A DNA stretch of 64,000 nucleotides, taken from NCBI GenBank assembly GCA_035503715.1, contig DATJTE010000117.1:1-64000 (forward strand), given 5' to 3'. The stretch's first letter is position 1. The number at the start of each line of letters is the position of its first letter. This DNA is from OAS926 sp035503715 (lineage in GTDB: Bacteria; Pseudomonadota; Alphaproteobacteria; Rhizobiales; Rhizobiaceae). The notes beneath the pieces were generated by a model. It made no database searches. It was not told the DNA's origin and saw only the letters and a list, made by a program, of their open reading frames with translations. Positions 42,590 through 51,306 of the stretch are shown here, in pieces. The translations under genes were made by a program, and so were the position numbers.

Positions 42590-43101
42590 TTCACCTGCAC
42601 CGGCAGCCCGGCGACAATCAAAAGCACGCGATCGGCCTCCGCCGCCACGCGCTGGTTCAGCCGCCCGGCCGCGTCACGGAAACGCCGCGCCAGTGCGTTC
42701 TCCGGCACGATGCCCAACCCGACTTCGTTGGCGACGACGAACCATGGACCTTTCGGCCTGGCGAGCGCCTTTTCCAGTGCCGAGCACTCTGCTTCGAGGT
42801 CGTGTTCGGCCAGCATGTGGTTGGTGAGCCACAAGGTCAGGCAGTCGACTAGCACCGGCTGGCCTTTTGGCGCGTCATTCAGCGCGCCGACGAGATCGAG
42901 CGGCGCGTCCACCGTTTCCCAGCTATTGCTGCGCCGTTTTTGATGATGCGCGATACGATCGCGCATCTCGTCATCGAGCGCCTGCGCCGTGGCGATGTAC
43001 CGCCAGGGCGCGGGAAAACCCGACGTCAGTTTCTCGGCATAGGCGCTCTTGCCGGATCGGGCGCCGCCGAGGAGGAACGTCAGGTGTTTGCGCTCACGCA
43101 A
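42586..43101 (-). CDS. cobP: Adenosylcobinamide kinase/guanylyltransferase
   Basis: A ~171-residue bifunctional enzyme (CobP; CobU in Salmonella) that phosphorylates adenosylcobinamide and transfers GMP. TFLLGGARSGKSAYAEKL holds the P-loop, WRYIATAQALDDEMRDRI and VLVDCLTLWLTNHML follow, and VVANEVGLGIVPENALARRF is a family signature. TTG 43101 is chosen because it gives the family length and overlaps the cbtA stop; the open frame extends further upstream through cbtA as a shadow. Confidence 0.92.
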   Translation of the reverse strand: MRERKHLTFLLGGARSGKSAYAEKLTSGFPAPWRYIATAQALDDEMRDRIAHHQKRRSNSWETVDAPLDLVGALNDAPKGQPVLVDCLTLWLTNHMLAEHDLEAECSALEKALARPKGPWFVVANEVGLGIVPENALARRFRDAAGRLNQRVAAEADRVLLIVAGLPVQVK

Positions 43102-43849
43102 GGCTGCCCTGCGGGCTGGCAAGCCCGGCACCGACACGACTACGGAAGAAGCCGACCGCGGCGCCGAGAACGACCCAGAACACGAGGTTCGTGACGGTGA
43201 CGGCCACCACAAAGCTGTGGTGCAGATCGTCCGGAACCGGCGAGTCATGGCTCTCAGGCTGTGGCGCGCCGATGACGTGCGGCACGACGATCAGTGCGAC
43301 GCCGAGCAGCGCCAGCGGCATCGACGCACGGAATGCGATCAGCCAGAGGCCGGCCGCTGTCGCGATGACCGTGCCAATCCACCAGACCTGGCGATCACCA
43401 AGGTCCGCAGCGGGCATCGCCGGGAGCTCAGGCGGAAGGCCAAGGCCCGGCGCAAGGGTGAATACGGCAAAGCCGGCAAAGCCCCAGAACAGACCCTGAC
43501 GCCAGTTGGCAATGCCACCGGCAAGTTCGGAGACGGCGACGAGCACGAGGCCGAACCCAATGCCGGTCACGATATTGGCAAGCGAGGTGTAGAAGAAGCG
43601 CTCGAAGCCATCGGCCGGCGCCCAGCCCTCTTCGTCATGCGAATGCGCGGGCGTGCCGGCGTCGTGGCTATGGTCTTCGGCGGGCGCAGCTTCCGCCGGC
43701 GCCGTGGCTTCGCCGCCGCCTGCGTTCTCGAAGGTCTCGGCCTGAAGGATCAGCGGCACGGTAGTGTAAGCCTGTAGTGCTGCCATGACGATGCCCGCGA
43801 CAAGCCCCGCGAGCGCCGCGACGAACACGACGTTTCTAAAGACGGTCAT
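43094..43849 (-). CDS. cbtA: Cobalt transporter subunit CbtA
   Basis: A 251-residue CbtA protein with about five membrane segments (FVAALAGLVAGIVMAALQA; WQGLFWGFAGFAVFTLAPGL; FVVAVTVTNLVFWVVLGAAV). A His-rich loop after the first segment (EDHSHDAGTPAHSHDEEG) is a likely metal-binding site. CbtAB are predicted cobalt importers controlled by B12 riboswitches in many proteobacteria. It follows cbtB by 16 bp and its stop overlaps cobP. ATG 43849 matches the family start. Confidence 0.9.
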   Translation of the reverse strand: MTVFRNVVFVAALAGLVAGIVMAALQAYTTVPLILQAETFENAGGGEATAPAEAAPAEDHSHDAGTPAHSHDEEGWAPADGFERFFYTSLANIVTGIGFGLVLVAVSELAGGIANWRQGLFWGFAGFAVFTLAPGLGLPPELPAMPAADLGDRQVWWIGTVIATAAGLWLIAFRASMPLALLGVALIVVPHVIGAPQPESHDSPVPDDLHHSFVVAVTVTNLVFWVVLGAAVGFFRSRVGAGLASPQGSLA

Positions 43850-43865
43850 TTCGAAAAATCCTCGC

Positions 43866-44045
43866 TTAGTGGCAGGGAAATGCCATGGAGTGGCGGTAGT
43901 CGTGACCGGCATTGTGCGCGGCTTCCACATGCGAGAAGCCGACAAAGCCGATGACGAAAACGCCGAGCAGTGCAGCACTTGCGAGCTGCACGAGGCGCGA
44001 CTGCGAGGATGTCGCCGCGCTGACTGTTTTGGTCGTCGTGTTCAT
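43866..44045 (-). CDS. cbtB: Cobalt transporter subunit CbtB
   Basis: A 59-residue single-pass membrane protein: MNTTTKTVSAATSSQSRLVQ, then LASAALLGVFVIGFVGFS as membrane helix, and a His-rich end (EAAHNAGHDYRHSMAFPCH) that likely binds Co2+. This matches CbtB in length and His-rich C-terminus. AAGGA lies 7 bases before the ATG at 44045. It is the first gene after the leftward cobalamin riboswitch (44091-44258), so its expression should fall when AdoCbl is abundant. Confidence 0.9.
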   Translation of the reverse strand: MNTTTKTVSAATSSQSRLVQLASAALLGVFVIGFVGFSHVEAAHNAGHDYRHSMAFPCH

Positions 44046-44090
44046 TGTCCCATCCTTGCCCTCCACCCGAGGGCCTCAAGAGTCAGTTCC

Positions 44091-44258
44091 AGTCGCCGGC
44101 AGGTCTCCTGGCTCGCGGCTTCCGCGCTTTGTCCGCCTTCCCGGGCGCACCCAGTGGCTCTTGGACAAAACTCGCCGCTCACAGTTGCGGGGGCAGCTCC
44201 GGTTTCAGGCACGCCTTCACCGGATTCCCTCTTCGTTCCCTCGCGGGAACCGACGACT
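44091..44258 (-). promoter_or_regulatory. Cobalamin (AdoCbl) riboswitch, leftward
   Basis: On the minus strand the conserved core is present in order: GGGAATCCGGTG, GAGCTGCCCCCGCAACTGT, GAGCCACTGGG, CCCGGGAAGGCGG and AGCCAGGAGACCTGCC. The P1 helix closes as AGTCGTCGG (44258-44250) with CCGGCGACT (44099-44091). It lies 45 bp upstream of cbtB and should shut off cbtB-cbtA-cobP-cobO-cobQ when AdoCbl binds. Confidence 0.93.
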
Positions 44259-44344
44259 CCCGTTTCATAACGCTTTTCGCCGCCTCGGCAAATCGAAATT
44301 GCGACGAATTGACAGCGCGGGAGCGTCACGCCTACAACCCGCAA

Positions 44345-44522
44345 CGACGGTCCCCTCTCCGCAACGGGAGGGGCGAAGAGGGAATGCGGTGCGGGGAAAC
44401 CCCTAGTCCGCAGCTGTCCCCGCAACTGTAAGCGAGGAGCCTCGCGCCGATTGCCACTGGGTGAAACCCCGGGAAGGCGGCTGGAGAGGCGGCGATCCGC
44501 GAAGCCAGGAGACCTGCCGTCG
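44345..44522 (+). promoter_or_regulatory. Cobalamin (AdoCbl) riboswitch, rightward
   Basis: On the plus strand the core elements appear in order: GGGAATGCGGTGCGGGGAA, CAGCTGTCCCCGCAACTGT, ATTGCCACTGGG, CCCGGGAAGGCGG and AAGCCAGGAGACCTGCC. P1 pairs CGACGG (44345-44350) with CCGTCG (44517-44522). It lies 48 bp before the GTG of the DUF1636 gene and should repress the DUF1636-cobW-cobN series. Only 86 bp separate it from the leftward riboswitch. Confidence 0.93.
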
Positions 44523-44570
44523 CATGAAGATCCGAAACGCCTGGCGGGTGACCCGGGCAAGGAGCGACGC

Positions 44571-44999
44571 GTGAGCCTGACGGCCGATAATCCTGAACTA
44601 GTCGCGCGGCCCGGCGCCGCTCTCGACGTCGAGGGTGTGACGATCATCGTCTGCCGCACCTGCCGTGACGAAACAGGTTCGGATGCGCATCCGCGCGCTG
44701 GCGCTCTGCTGGCCGAAGACACGCGAGCCGCCGCGGCAGAAGCGAACATCCCCGTCCAAACCGTCGAGTGTCTCGGTAACTGCAAACGCCGGCTGTCCGC
44801 CGCGATCGTCAAGCCGGGCGCCTGGAGCTACGTCTTCGGCGATCTCAGCGTTTCCAGTGGGCGCGATCTCGTCGAGGGCGCGCGCCTGTTCACCACCTCG
44901 ACTGACGGCCTGCTGCCCTGGCGCGGTCGCCCGGACTCATTGAAACGCGGGCTTGTCTCCCGCATCCCTCCCCTCGCCTTCCCAAGGACAACATCATGA
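44571..44999 (+). CDS. DUF1636 protein (ferredoxin-like, cobalamin cluster)
   Basis: A 142-residue DUF1636 protein, thioredoxin-like-ferredoxin type: VTIIVCRTCRDETGSDAHPR, then QTVECLGNCKRRLSAAIVKP. The Cys in CRTC and CLGNC could bind a 2Fe-2S cluster or metal. GTG 44571 has AAGGAG 6 bases upstream. It is the first gene after the rightward riboswitch and overlaps cobW by 4 bases (ATGA). DUF1636 is often beside cobW/cobN; a metal-handling or redox role is inferred, unproven. Confidence 0.87.
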   Translation: MSLTADNPELVARPGAALDVEGVTIIVCRTCRDETGSDAHPRAGALLAEDTRAAAAEANIPVQTVECLGNCKRRLSAAIVKPGAWSYVFGDLSVSSGRDLVEGARLFTTSTDGLLPWRGRPDSLKRGLVSRIPPLAFPRTTS

Positions 45000-46033
45000 G
45001 CGCATCCACCCAACGCGTACCCTGCACGGTCGTCACCGGTTTTCTCGGCGCCGGCAAAACGACGCTGATCCGCCATATCCTTGAGAATGCCAACGGCCGC
45101 CGTCTAGGCCTGATCGTCAACGAATTCGGCGATGTCGGCGTCGATGGCGAAATCCTGAAGGGCTGCGGCATCGACGCTTGCCCGGAGGAGAACATCGTCG
45201 AACTGGCCAACGGCTGCATCTGCTGCACGGTGGCGGATGATTTCGTGCCGGCGCTCGACCAGATCTTGTCGCGTGAACCGAAGGTTGAGCACATCCTGAT
45301 TGAAACGTCTGGTCTCGCGCTGCCAAAACCGCTTGTGCAGGCTTTCCAGTGGCCGGCCATCAAGGGCCGCGTGACGGTCGACAGCGTCGTCGCGGTCGTG
45401 GACGGCGCGGCTCTTGCCGAGGGTCAGGTCGCCTCCGACATGGATGCGCTTGCCGAACAGCGGAAAGCCGATGACTCGCTCGATCATGACGATCCGGTCG
45501 AGGAGGTGTTTGAGGATCAGGTCGCCTGCGCGGACCTGATTATCCTCTCGAAGAGCGACCTGCTCGACAAGGATGGCGCAGCGCGCGCCAACGCAGCCGT
45601 CGGCGAGCATCTCGCGCGCGCGGTGAAGATCGTGCCAACGTCGAACGGCAAGGTCGATCCGTCGGTGCTGCTTGGGCTCGGGCTAGCGGTTGAGGACGAC
45701 ATCGAGAACCGCAAGACGCATCACGACGACGAGCTCGATCACGAGCATGACGATTTCGACAGCTTTGTCATGGAGATTCCGGCGATCGGCAATCCTGACG
45801 AGCTTGCGAAGCGCGTGTCGCAGGCTGCCGATGCGGAGGGTGTGCTGCGCGTAAAGGGCTTCGTCGAGGTCGCCGGCAAGCCCATGCGCCTTTTGGTGCA
45901 GGCGGTCGGGCCGCGCGTGAACCACTATTTCGACCGTGCGTGGACAGCCGGTGAGGATCGCCGCAGCCGGCTGGTCGTGATCGGGCTGAAAGGTCTCGAC
46001 CGCGGCGCGATAGAGACTATTCTGGCGGGCTGA
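44996..46033 (+). CDS. cobW: CobW GTPase (cobalt chaperone family)
   Basis: A 345-residue G3E GTPase. The P-loop is TVVTGFLGAGKTTLIRHILE, the metal-binding CxCC motif is in LANGCICCTVADDF, the Walker B-like region is ILIETSGLALPKPLVQAF, and SKSDLLD serves base recognition. A His/Asp-rich stretch (HHDDELDHEHDDFDSF, residues ~242-257) is a second metal site. The C-terminal CobW_C domain (VLRVKGFVEVAGKPMRLLVQ) is present. It is thought to deliver Co2+ to CobNST. It overlaps DUF1636 by 4 bases. Confidence 0.95.
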   Translation: MSASTQRVPCTVVTGFLGAGKTTLIRHILENANGRRLGLIVNEFGDVGVDGEILKGCGIDACPEENIVELANGCICCTVADDFVPALDQILSREPKVEHILIETSGLALPKPLVQAFQWPAIKGRVTVDSVVAVVDGAALAEGQVASDMDALAEQRKADDSLDHDDPVEEVFEDQVACADLIILSKSDLLDKDGAARANAAVGEHLARAVKIVPTSNGKVDPSVLLGLGLAVEDDIENRKTHHDDELDHEHDDFDSFVMEIPAIGNPDELAKRVSQAADAEGVLRVKGFVEVAGKPMRLLVQAVGPRVNHYFDRAWTAGEDRRSRLVVIGLKGLDRGAIETILAG

Positions 46034-46055
46034 CAGCAACAGCGCGGAACGCGCG

Positions 46056-49000
46056 ATGCACATACTCGCCACATCCTCCGCTTCCCTCGACGATCTCGTC
46101 GAGCCGGTGGATCTTGCCCAATCGCCGGCGGATGTTGTGGCGCTCTCCTTCACCGACAGCGATCTGGCGGCACTGGCCGCAGCTTGGAAGGCCGATGATG
46201 GCCTGCCGGCCATGCGGCTCGCGCCGCTGAAGGAGCTTCGGCATCCGATGTCGGTCGATCTCTGGGTCGATCGTGTGGCCCGCCATGCCAAGGTCATCCT
46301 GGTGCGTATGCTGGGCGGCTACGATTGGTGGCGCTACGGTTGTGACCAGCTTGCAGCGGTCGCCCGCGAGCGCGGCATCAAGCTGGCGCTGCTGCCCGGC
46401 GAGGACCGCGCGCATGATGAGCGGCTCATTGCTGCTTCGACCTTGCCTGACGACGAACTCCGCACGCTGCTCGCTTATTTCCGCGAGGGCGGACCGGACA
46501 ATATGCGCGCGCTGGTGCGTCGCCTGGCCAGGCTTGCCGGAGTGGCGGTCGAAGCCGCCGAACCGAAACCGCTCGACAAGACAGGGTTCTACCTTCCCGG
46601 ACGCGGTGTGGTTTCACTCGACGAGATCCATGTGGCTGTTAGCGGCAAACCGGTTGCGCCGATCATCTTCTATCGCTCGATGCTGCTTGCTGCCGACGTC
46701 GCGCCGATCGATGCGCTTTGTGCTGCCCTCGCCAAACGCGGGATCGCCGCAGCACCGATCTTCGTGTCGAGCATCAAGGATACGTCCGTCGCATCCTTCG
46801 TCGAGGATGCGGCGAAGCGACTATCCCCGTCCGTCATGGTGACCGCGACCGCCTTCTCGGCGGGTATCGACGGTGATAGCGGCTCGCTCTTCGACCACAT
46901 TGGCGTACCGGTGTTTCAGTTGATCACGGCGACGACGCGACGCGAGGCATGGGCGACCAACCAGCGCGGGCTGGCGCCTGCTGATCTCGCCATGCATGTC
47001 GTCATGCCGGAGCTGGACGGACGCATTCTCGCGGGCGCGATCTCCTTCAAGGACGAGGCCGAAACCGATCCCGTCTTCGGCTATCGCGGCATGCACAACC
47101 GGCCCGAGCCGGATCGCGTCGACGCCGCTGCCGATCGCATCGCGGCAATGATCCGCCTGCAGCAAACGCCGGCCGCCGAGCGCAAGATCGCGATCCTCAT
47201 TCCGCACTATCCGAGTGCACCCGGCCGCACTGGCTACGCCGTCGGGCTGGATGTCCCGGCCAGCGTGATCGGGATGCTGAATGACTTTAAGTTGGCCAAT
47301 TATCACATTGAAAAAATTCATGATAACGCCCGTGACATGATAGCTCGTCTCGAATCTGAAGACCTTCGAGTCAGAGGCGAAAGACCTCGACTCTCGCTTG
47401 AAGACTATCGGGCAATGAGTGCGGCGCTGACCGAACCTGTGAGGCAAAAAGTCAAAGCTGCCTGGGGCGATGCCGACCAAGACTTCGAGTTCCAGGCGGT
47501 CGAATTCGGCAACGTCGTCGTGGCGCTCGCGCCGGATCGCGGGCGCTTTGAAAGCCGCCGCACCGACTACCACGATCCTTCGCTGCCACCCCGCCATGAA
47601 CTCGTCGCCTTCGGCCTGTGGCTGCGGGAAAAATTCGGCTGCCACGCGATCGTTCATGTCGGCGCGCACGGCACGCTCGAATGGCTGCCGGGCAAGACCG
47701 TTGCACTGACCAGCGACTGCTTCCCCGAAGTGGTCACTGGCGCCCTGCCCGTGATATACCCGTTCATCGTTTCCAACCCCGGCGAAGCCGCGCAAGCGAA
47801 GCGCCGCATCGCCGCAGTGACGCTGGGCCATCTGCCACCGCCGCTGACCGGCGCGGGACTGAGCGATGCGCAGCGTGACCTCGAGCGGCTGGTGGATGAG
47901 TACGCGCAGGCCGACGGTCTCGACCGCCGCCGGCGCGACCGCCTTGCCAGACTGATCATTGAGACAGCGGCGAAGACTGGGCTCGCCGTCGAGGCAGGCG
48001 TGAAGGCGGGCGACAACCCCGACGAGGCGCTGCTCAGGATCGACGCGTGGCTGTGCGACCTGAAGGATTTCGCCATCAAGGATGGCCTGCACGTCTATGG
48101 TCGCGCTGAGGCGGACGCCGATCCGATCCGCGTCGCGAGCGCCGCGGCCGAGCGACAGGCGCTGCTCGATGCCCTCGACGGGAAGCACATCCGCCCTGGC
48201 CCCTCCGGCGCGCCGGCGCGCGGCCGTACCGATGTCCTGCCGACCGGCCGCAATCTCTTTGCCGCAGACCCGCGCACGATGCCGACGCCGACCGCCTTCG
48301 ATCTCGGCAAGGCAGCGGCAGACGAGGTTCTGCGCCGTTACCTCCAAGACCATGGCGACTGGCCGCGTTCGCTGGTCATCGACCTCTGGGGCAGCGCCTC
48401 ACTGCGCACCGGTGGCGAGGAAATCGCGCAGGGGCTGGCGCTGATGGGCTGCCGGCCGCAATGGGATTTCGCCACGGGCCGCGTCATCGGCATCGAGGTG
48501 CTGCCGCCTGCCATGATCAGCCGACCGCGCGTGGATGTTACCTGGCGCATCTCCGGTCTCTTCCGCGACATGTTTCCGACCCAGATCGCCCTGATGGACA
48601 TGGCGGCTACGGCCGTCGCCAAGCTGTCGGAAAGCGAAGGAGAAAACCCGCTCGCTGCCGCACATCGCGAAACCGGCAGGATCCCGGCGCGGATCTTTGG
48701 CTCCGCGCCCGGCACGTATGGCTCCGGCAGCGAAGCCCTGCTGGCCTCCGGCCAGTGGCAGGATCGCGACGAACTCGGGCAGGCCTATCTCGACGCCACG
48801 TCGCACGCCTATGGCGGCGCCGAGGGCGAAGGGCGCGAGGAACCGGGTGGCTTTGCCGGTCGCGTTGTTGCGGCGGAACTGCTGATCCACAACGGCGACG
48901 ACCCGGGCCGCGATATCCTCGAAGGATCGGCCGACGTTGCCTTCATCGGCGGGTTCTCGGCCGCGGTTGCTGCCCTTGGGGGTAAGGCCGACGTGATCGC

Positions 49001-49400
49001 GCTGGACACGACAGACCCGGCGAAGCCGAAAGCGCGCTCTGTCGTCGAGGCCGTCACCCGCGCCGTGCGGGCCCGCGCCACCAATCCGCGTTTTATCGCC
49101 GGGCAGTTGCGGCACGGTCCGCGCGGCGCATCCGAGTTTGCGGAAACCGTCGACCGGCTGGTCGGCTTTGCCGAGACGACGGCGGCAATTCCCCAGAACC
49201 TGATCGAAGCCGTCTATGATGCTTATGTCGGCGATGAGAGCGTGCGCGCCTTTTTGCTCGACCAGAATCCAGCTGCGGCGCGTGTCATCGCCGAACGGTT
49301 TCTCTCCGCGCGTCGGCGGGGGCTCTGGCATCCGCTGCGCAATTCGATCGACGACGATCTCGCGGCGCTGATCGCCGAGGCGCGGGGGATGGCGGCATGA
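46056..49400 (+). CDS. cobN: Cobaltochelatase subunit CobN
   Basis: A 1114-residue catalytic subunit of the ATP-dependent CobNST chelatase that inserts Co2+ into hydrogenobyrinic acid diamide. MHILATSSASLDDLVEPVDL starts it; conserved blocks include HAIVHVGAHGTLEWLPGKTV, IYPFIVSNPGEAAQAKRRIA, VDVTWRISGLFRDMFPTQI and RIFGSAPGTYGSGSEALLAS. It is shorter than the ~1275-residue Pseudomonas protein but ends are intact, so it is a compact form. Codons at 47281-47400 are unusually AT-rich. Partner cobS and cobT are not in the window. Overlaps cobG by 4 bases. Confidence 0.96.
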   Translation: MHILATSSASLDDLVEPVDLAQSPADVVALSFTDSDLAALAAAWKADDGLPAMRLAPLKELRHPMSVDLWVDRVARHAKVILVRMLGGYDWWRYGCDQLAAVARERGIKLALLPGEDRAHDERLIAASTLPDDELRTLLAYFREGGPDNMRALVRRLARLAGVAVEAAEPKPLDKTGFYLPGRGVVSLDEIHVAVSGKPVAPIIFYRSMLLAADVAPIDALCAALAKRGIAAAPIFVSSIKDTSVASFVEDAAKRLSPSVMVTATAFSAGIDGDSGSLFDHIGVPVFQLITATTRREAWATNQRGLAPADLAMHVVMPELDGRILAGAISFKDEAETDPVFGYRGMHNRPEPDRVDAAADRIAAMIRLQQTPAAERKIAILIPHYPSAPGRTGYAVGLDVPASVIGMLNDFKLANYHIEKIHDNARDMIARLESEDLRVRGERPRLSLEDYRAMSAALTEPVRQKVKAAWGDADQDFEFQAVEFGNVVVALAPDRGRFESRRTDYHDPSLPPRHELVAFGLWLREKFGCHAIVHVGAHGTLEWLPGKTVALTSDCFPEVVTGALPVIYPFIVSNPGEAAQAKRRIAAVTLGHLPPPLTGAGLSDAQRDLERLVDEYAQADGLDRRRRDRLARLIIETAAKTGLAVEAGVKAGDNPDEALLRIDAWLCDLKDFAIKDGLHVYGRAEADADPIRVASAAAERQALLDALDGKHIRPGPSGAPARGRTDVLPTGRNLFAADPRTMPTPTAFDLGKAAADEVLRRYLQDHGDWPRSLVIDLWGSASLRTGGEEIAQGLALMGCRPQWDFATGRVIGIEVLPPAMISRPRVDVTWRISGLFRDMFPTQIALMDMAATAVAKLSESEGENPLAAAHRETGRIPARIFGSAPGTYGSGSEALLASGQWQDRDELGQAYLDATSHAYGGAEGEGREEPGGFAGRVVAAELLIHNGDDPGRDILEGSADVAFIGGFSAAVAALGGKADVIALDTTDPAKPKARSVVEAVTRAVRARATNPRFIAGQLRHGPRGASEFAETVDRLVGFAETTAAIPQNLIEAVYDAYVGDESVRAFLLDQNPAAARVIAERFLSARRRGLWHPLRNSIDDDLAALIAEARGMAA

Positions 49401-50677
49401 ACGCGCCCTTGCTCCGTCGCGGCGAATGCCCAACACTGGCCACGCCGATGCAGACCGGCGACGGCCTGCTCGCGCGGCTGAACCCCATCGACGGCGGCCT
49501 GACACCGTCACAGATGATCGGCCTCGCGGAAGCCGCTGCGCGCCATGGCAACGGCATTCTCGAAGTCACGCAGCGTGGCAGCCTGCAAATCCGCGGACTG
49601 ACGGCGGAGAGCGCCCTGCTGCTGTCGGCGGAAGTCGATGCCCTCGGCATCGCGGTTCGCACCGATGTCCCGGTCGAGACGGGTCCGCTGGCTGGCCTCG
49701 ATCCTGCCGAGATAGCCGACCCGGGGCCGCTGGCGAAAGCGATCCGCGAAGGCATTGCCACAGCGGGCCTGGGGGCACAGCTCGGACCAAAAGTGTCCGT
49801 CGTCATCGATGGCGGCGGACGCTCGATGCTCGATGCAGTTTCCGCGGATGTGCGGCTGACAGCGATCACTGGCGGTCGGTGGCAAGTTGCGATCGCCGGA
49901 GACGCGGTCACCGCCCGAGCAATCAGGAGCGCCACAGGTGCTGACGCCGTCAAAACGGCACTCGATCTGCTTGCTCAGATTGCGGAATTGGGCCGCAGCG
50001 GTCGAGCCAAGGATTTGGTGACGACCGAGCTGCCGATCCCTGGGGACATGGCCGGCAGGACAGAGGGGGGCGCGTTTCAGCAACTCAGAAACGGCCGCTG
50101 GGCTGTCTTCGCTTCGCTCCCGTTCGGCCAGATCGACGCTCCAACCCTGATCGACCTCGTCACAGCGACGGCAGCGGCTGGCGCGGCGGAAATTCGCCTG
50201 GCGCCACGCCGCGCACTCATTTTCCTGTGCCCGTCCGAAGCTTCCGCGGCCGCCGTACTCACCGTGGCGCAATCGGCCAATCTGATCACCAAAGACGACG
50301 ATCCTCGTGCCGCGATTGCCGCCTGCGCGGGCGCTCCGGCCTGTGCCTCAGGGCATATCCCGGCACGCTCCCTGGCCGGCTCGATTGCTTCGGAACTGTC
50401 CGAACCATTCGACCTCCACGTCTCCGGCTGCACAAAGCGCTGCGCCAAGACGAACCACGATGGAATAACGCTGCTCGGCACACCGGACGGCGTCGATCTG
50501 GTGCTAGAAGGCACAGGCACGCTCTCGCATGTCGCGAAGGAACGCGCGAAAGCCGCGATCGGACGGGTCGCGGCGCTGATCGCCGCCGAAAGACAGAATG
50601 GCGAACGCGATGCGGCAGCCGCACGGCGGATTGGCGCGAAACGTCTCACCGAAGCATTCACACTGGAAGGCAGATGA
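49397..50677 (+). CDS. cobG: Precorrin-3B synthase
   Basis: A 426-residue nitrite/sulfite-reductase-like mono-oxygenase that makes precorrin-3B using O2, marking the aerobic pathway. The ferredoxin-like half-domain is in NGILEVTQRGSLQIRGLT. The Fe-S cysteines are in AACAGAPACASGHIPARSLA and HVSGCTKRCAKTNHDGITLL. It overlaps cobN (ATGA) and cobH (ATGA). Length is near the usual ~450. Confidence 0.93.
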   Translation: MNAPLLRRGECPTLATPMQTGDGLLARLNPIDGGLTPSQMIGLAEAAARHGNGILEVTQRGSLQIRGLTAESALLLSAEVDALGIAVRTDVPVETGPLAGLDPAEIADPGPLAKAIREGIATAGLGAQLGPKVSVVIDGGGRSMLDAVSADVRLTAITGGRWQVAIAGDAVTARAIRSATGADAVKTALDLLAQIAELGRSGRAKDLVTTELPIPGDMAGRTEGGAFQQLRNGRWAVFASLPFGQIDAPTLIDLVTATAAAGAAEIRLAPRRALIFLCPSEASAAAVLTVAQSANLITKDDDPRAAIAACAGAPACASGHIPARSLAGSIASELSEPFDLHVSGCTKRCAKTNHDGITLLGTPDGVDLVLEGTGTLSHVAKERAKAAIGRVAALIAAERQNGERDAAAARRIGAKRLTEAFTLEGR

Positions 50678-51306
50678 ACGCCCACGACTACATTCGCGAC
50701 GGCACCGCGATCTACGAAAAGTCCTTCGCGATCATCCGCGCCGAGGCCGATTTGTCGCGCTTTTCAGCGGCGGAGGCAGATGTGGCGGTTCGCATGATCC
50801 ATGCCTGCGGACAGGTCGAGGCGGCAAGGCAGTTCGCTTTTTCGGCGGGCTTCGTCGAAGCAGCGCGCGGTGCTTTGCAGGCGGGCGCGCCGATCTTTTG
50901 CGATGCAGAGATGGTCGCTCACGGCGTGACCCATGCACGGCTGCCTGCTGCGAACGACGTGATCTGCACCTTACGCGATCCGCGTACGCCGGCACTCGCC
51001 GAGAAGCTCGGCAACACGCGCTCGGCTGCCGCACTCGAGCTGTGGCGCGACCGGCTTGCTGGATCGCTCGTCGCGATCGGCAACGCGCCAACCGCGCTGT
51101 TCTACCTGCTCGACATGATCGCCGCCGGCGCGCCGAAACCCGCGGCGATCGTCGGTATGCCGGTCGGCTTTGTCGGCGCGGCGGAATCGAAGGAAGCGCT
51201 GGCCGAAAATACGTTCGGTATTTCTTACGCAATCGTGCTTGGCCGCATGGGTGGCTCCGCCATGACCGCTGCCGCCGTCAACGCGCTGGCGAGGCCCGGT
51301 CTGTGA
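50674..51306 (+). CDS. cobH: Precorrin-8X methylmutase
   Basis: A 210-residue CobH/CbiC enzyme that moves a methyl from C-11 to C-12 to make hydrogenobyrinate. Conserved stretches: YIRDGTAIYEKSFAIIRAEA, AVRMIHACGQVEAA with the catalytic His, PIFCDAEMVAHGVTHARLPA and IVGMPVGFVGAAESKEAL. ATG 50674 overlaps the cobG stop and its stop overlaps the cobI GTG (GTGA). Normal length. Confidence 0.95.
   Translation: MNAHDYIRDGTAIYEKSFAIIRAEADLSRFSAAEADVAVRMIHACGQVEAARQFAFSAGFVEAARGALQAGAPIFCDAEMVAHGVTHARLPAANDVICTLRDPRTPALAEKLGNTRSAAALELWRDRLAGSLVAIGNAPTALFYLLDMIAAGAPKPAAIVGMPVGFVGAAESKEALAENTFGISYAIVLGRMGGSAMTAAAVNALARPGL

Noticed and set aside
46821..48353. 510-residue minus-strand frame
   Set aside because: It lies wholly within cobN on the other strand and has shadow composition.
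46056..49400. cobN considered truncated because it is shorter than the Pseudomonas protein
   Set aside because: Both ends and all conserved blocks are present; the size difference comes from variable internal segments.
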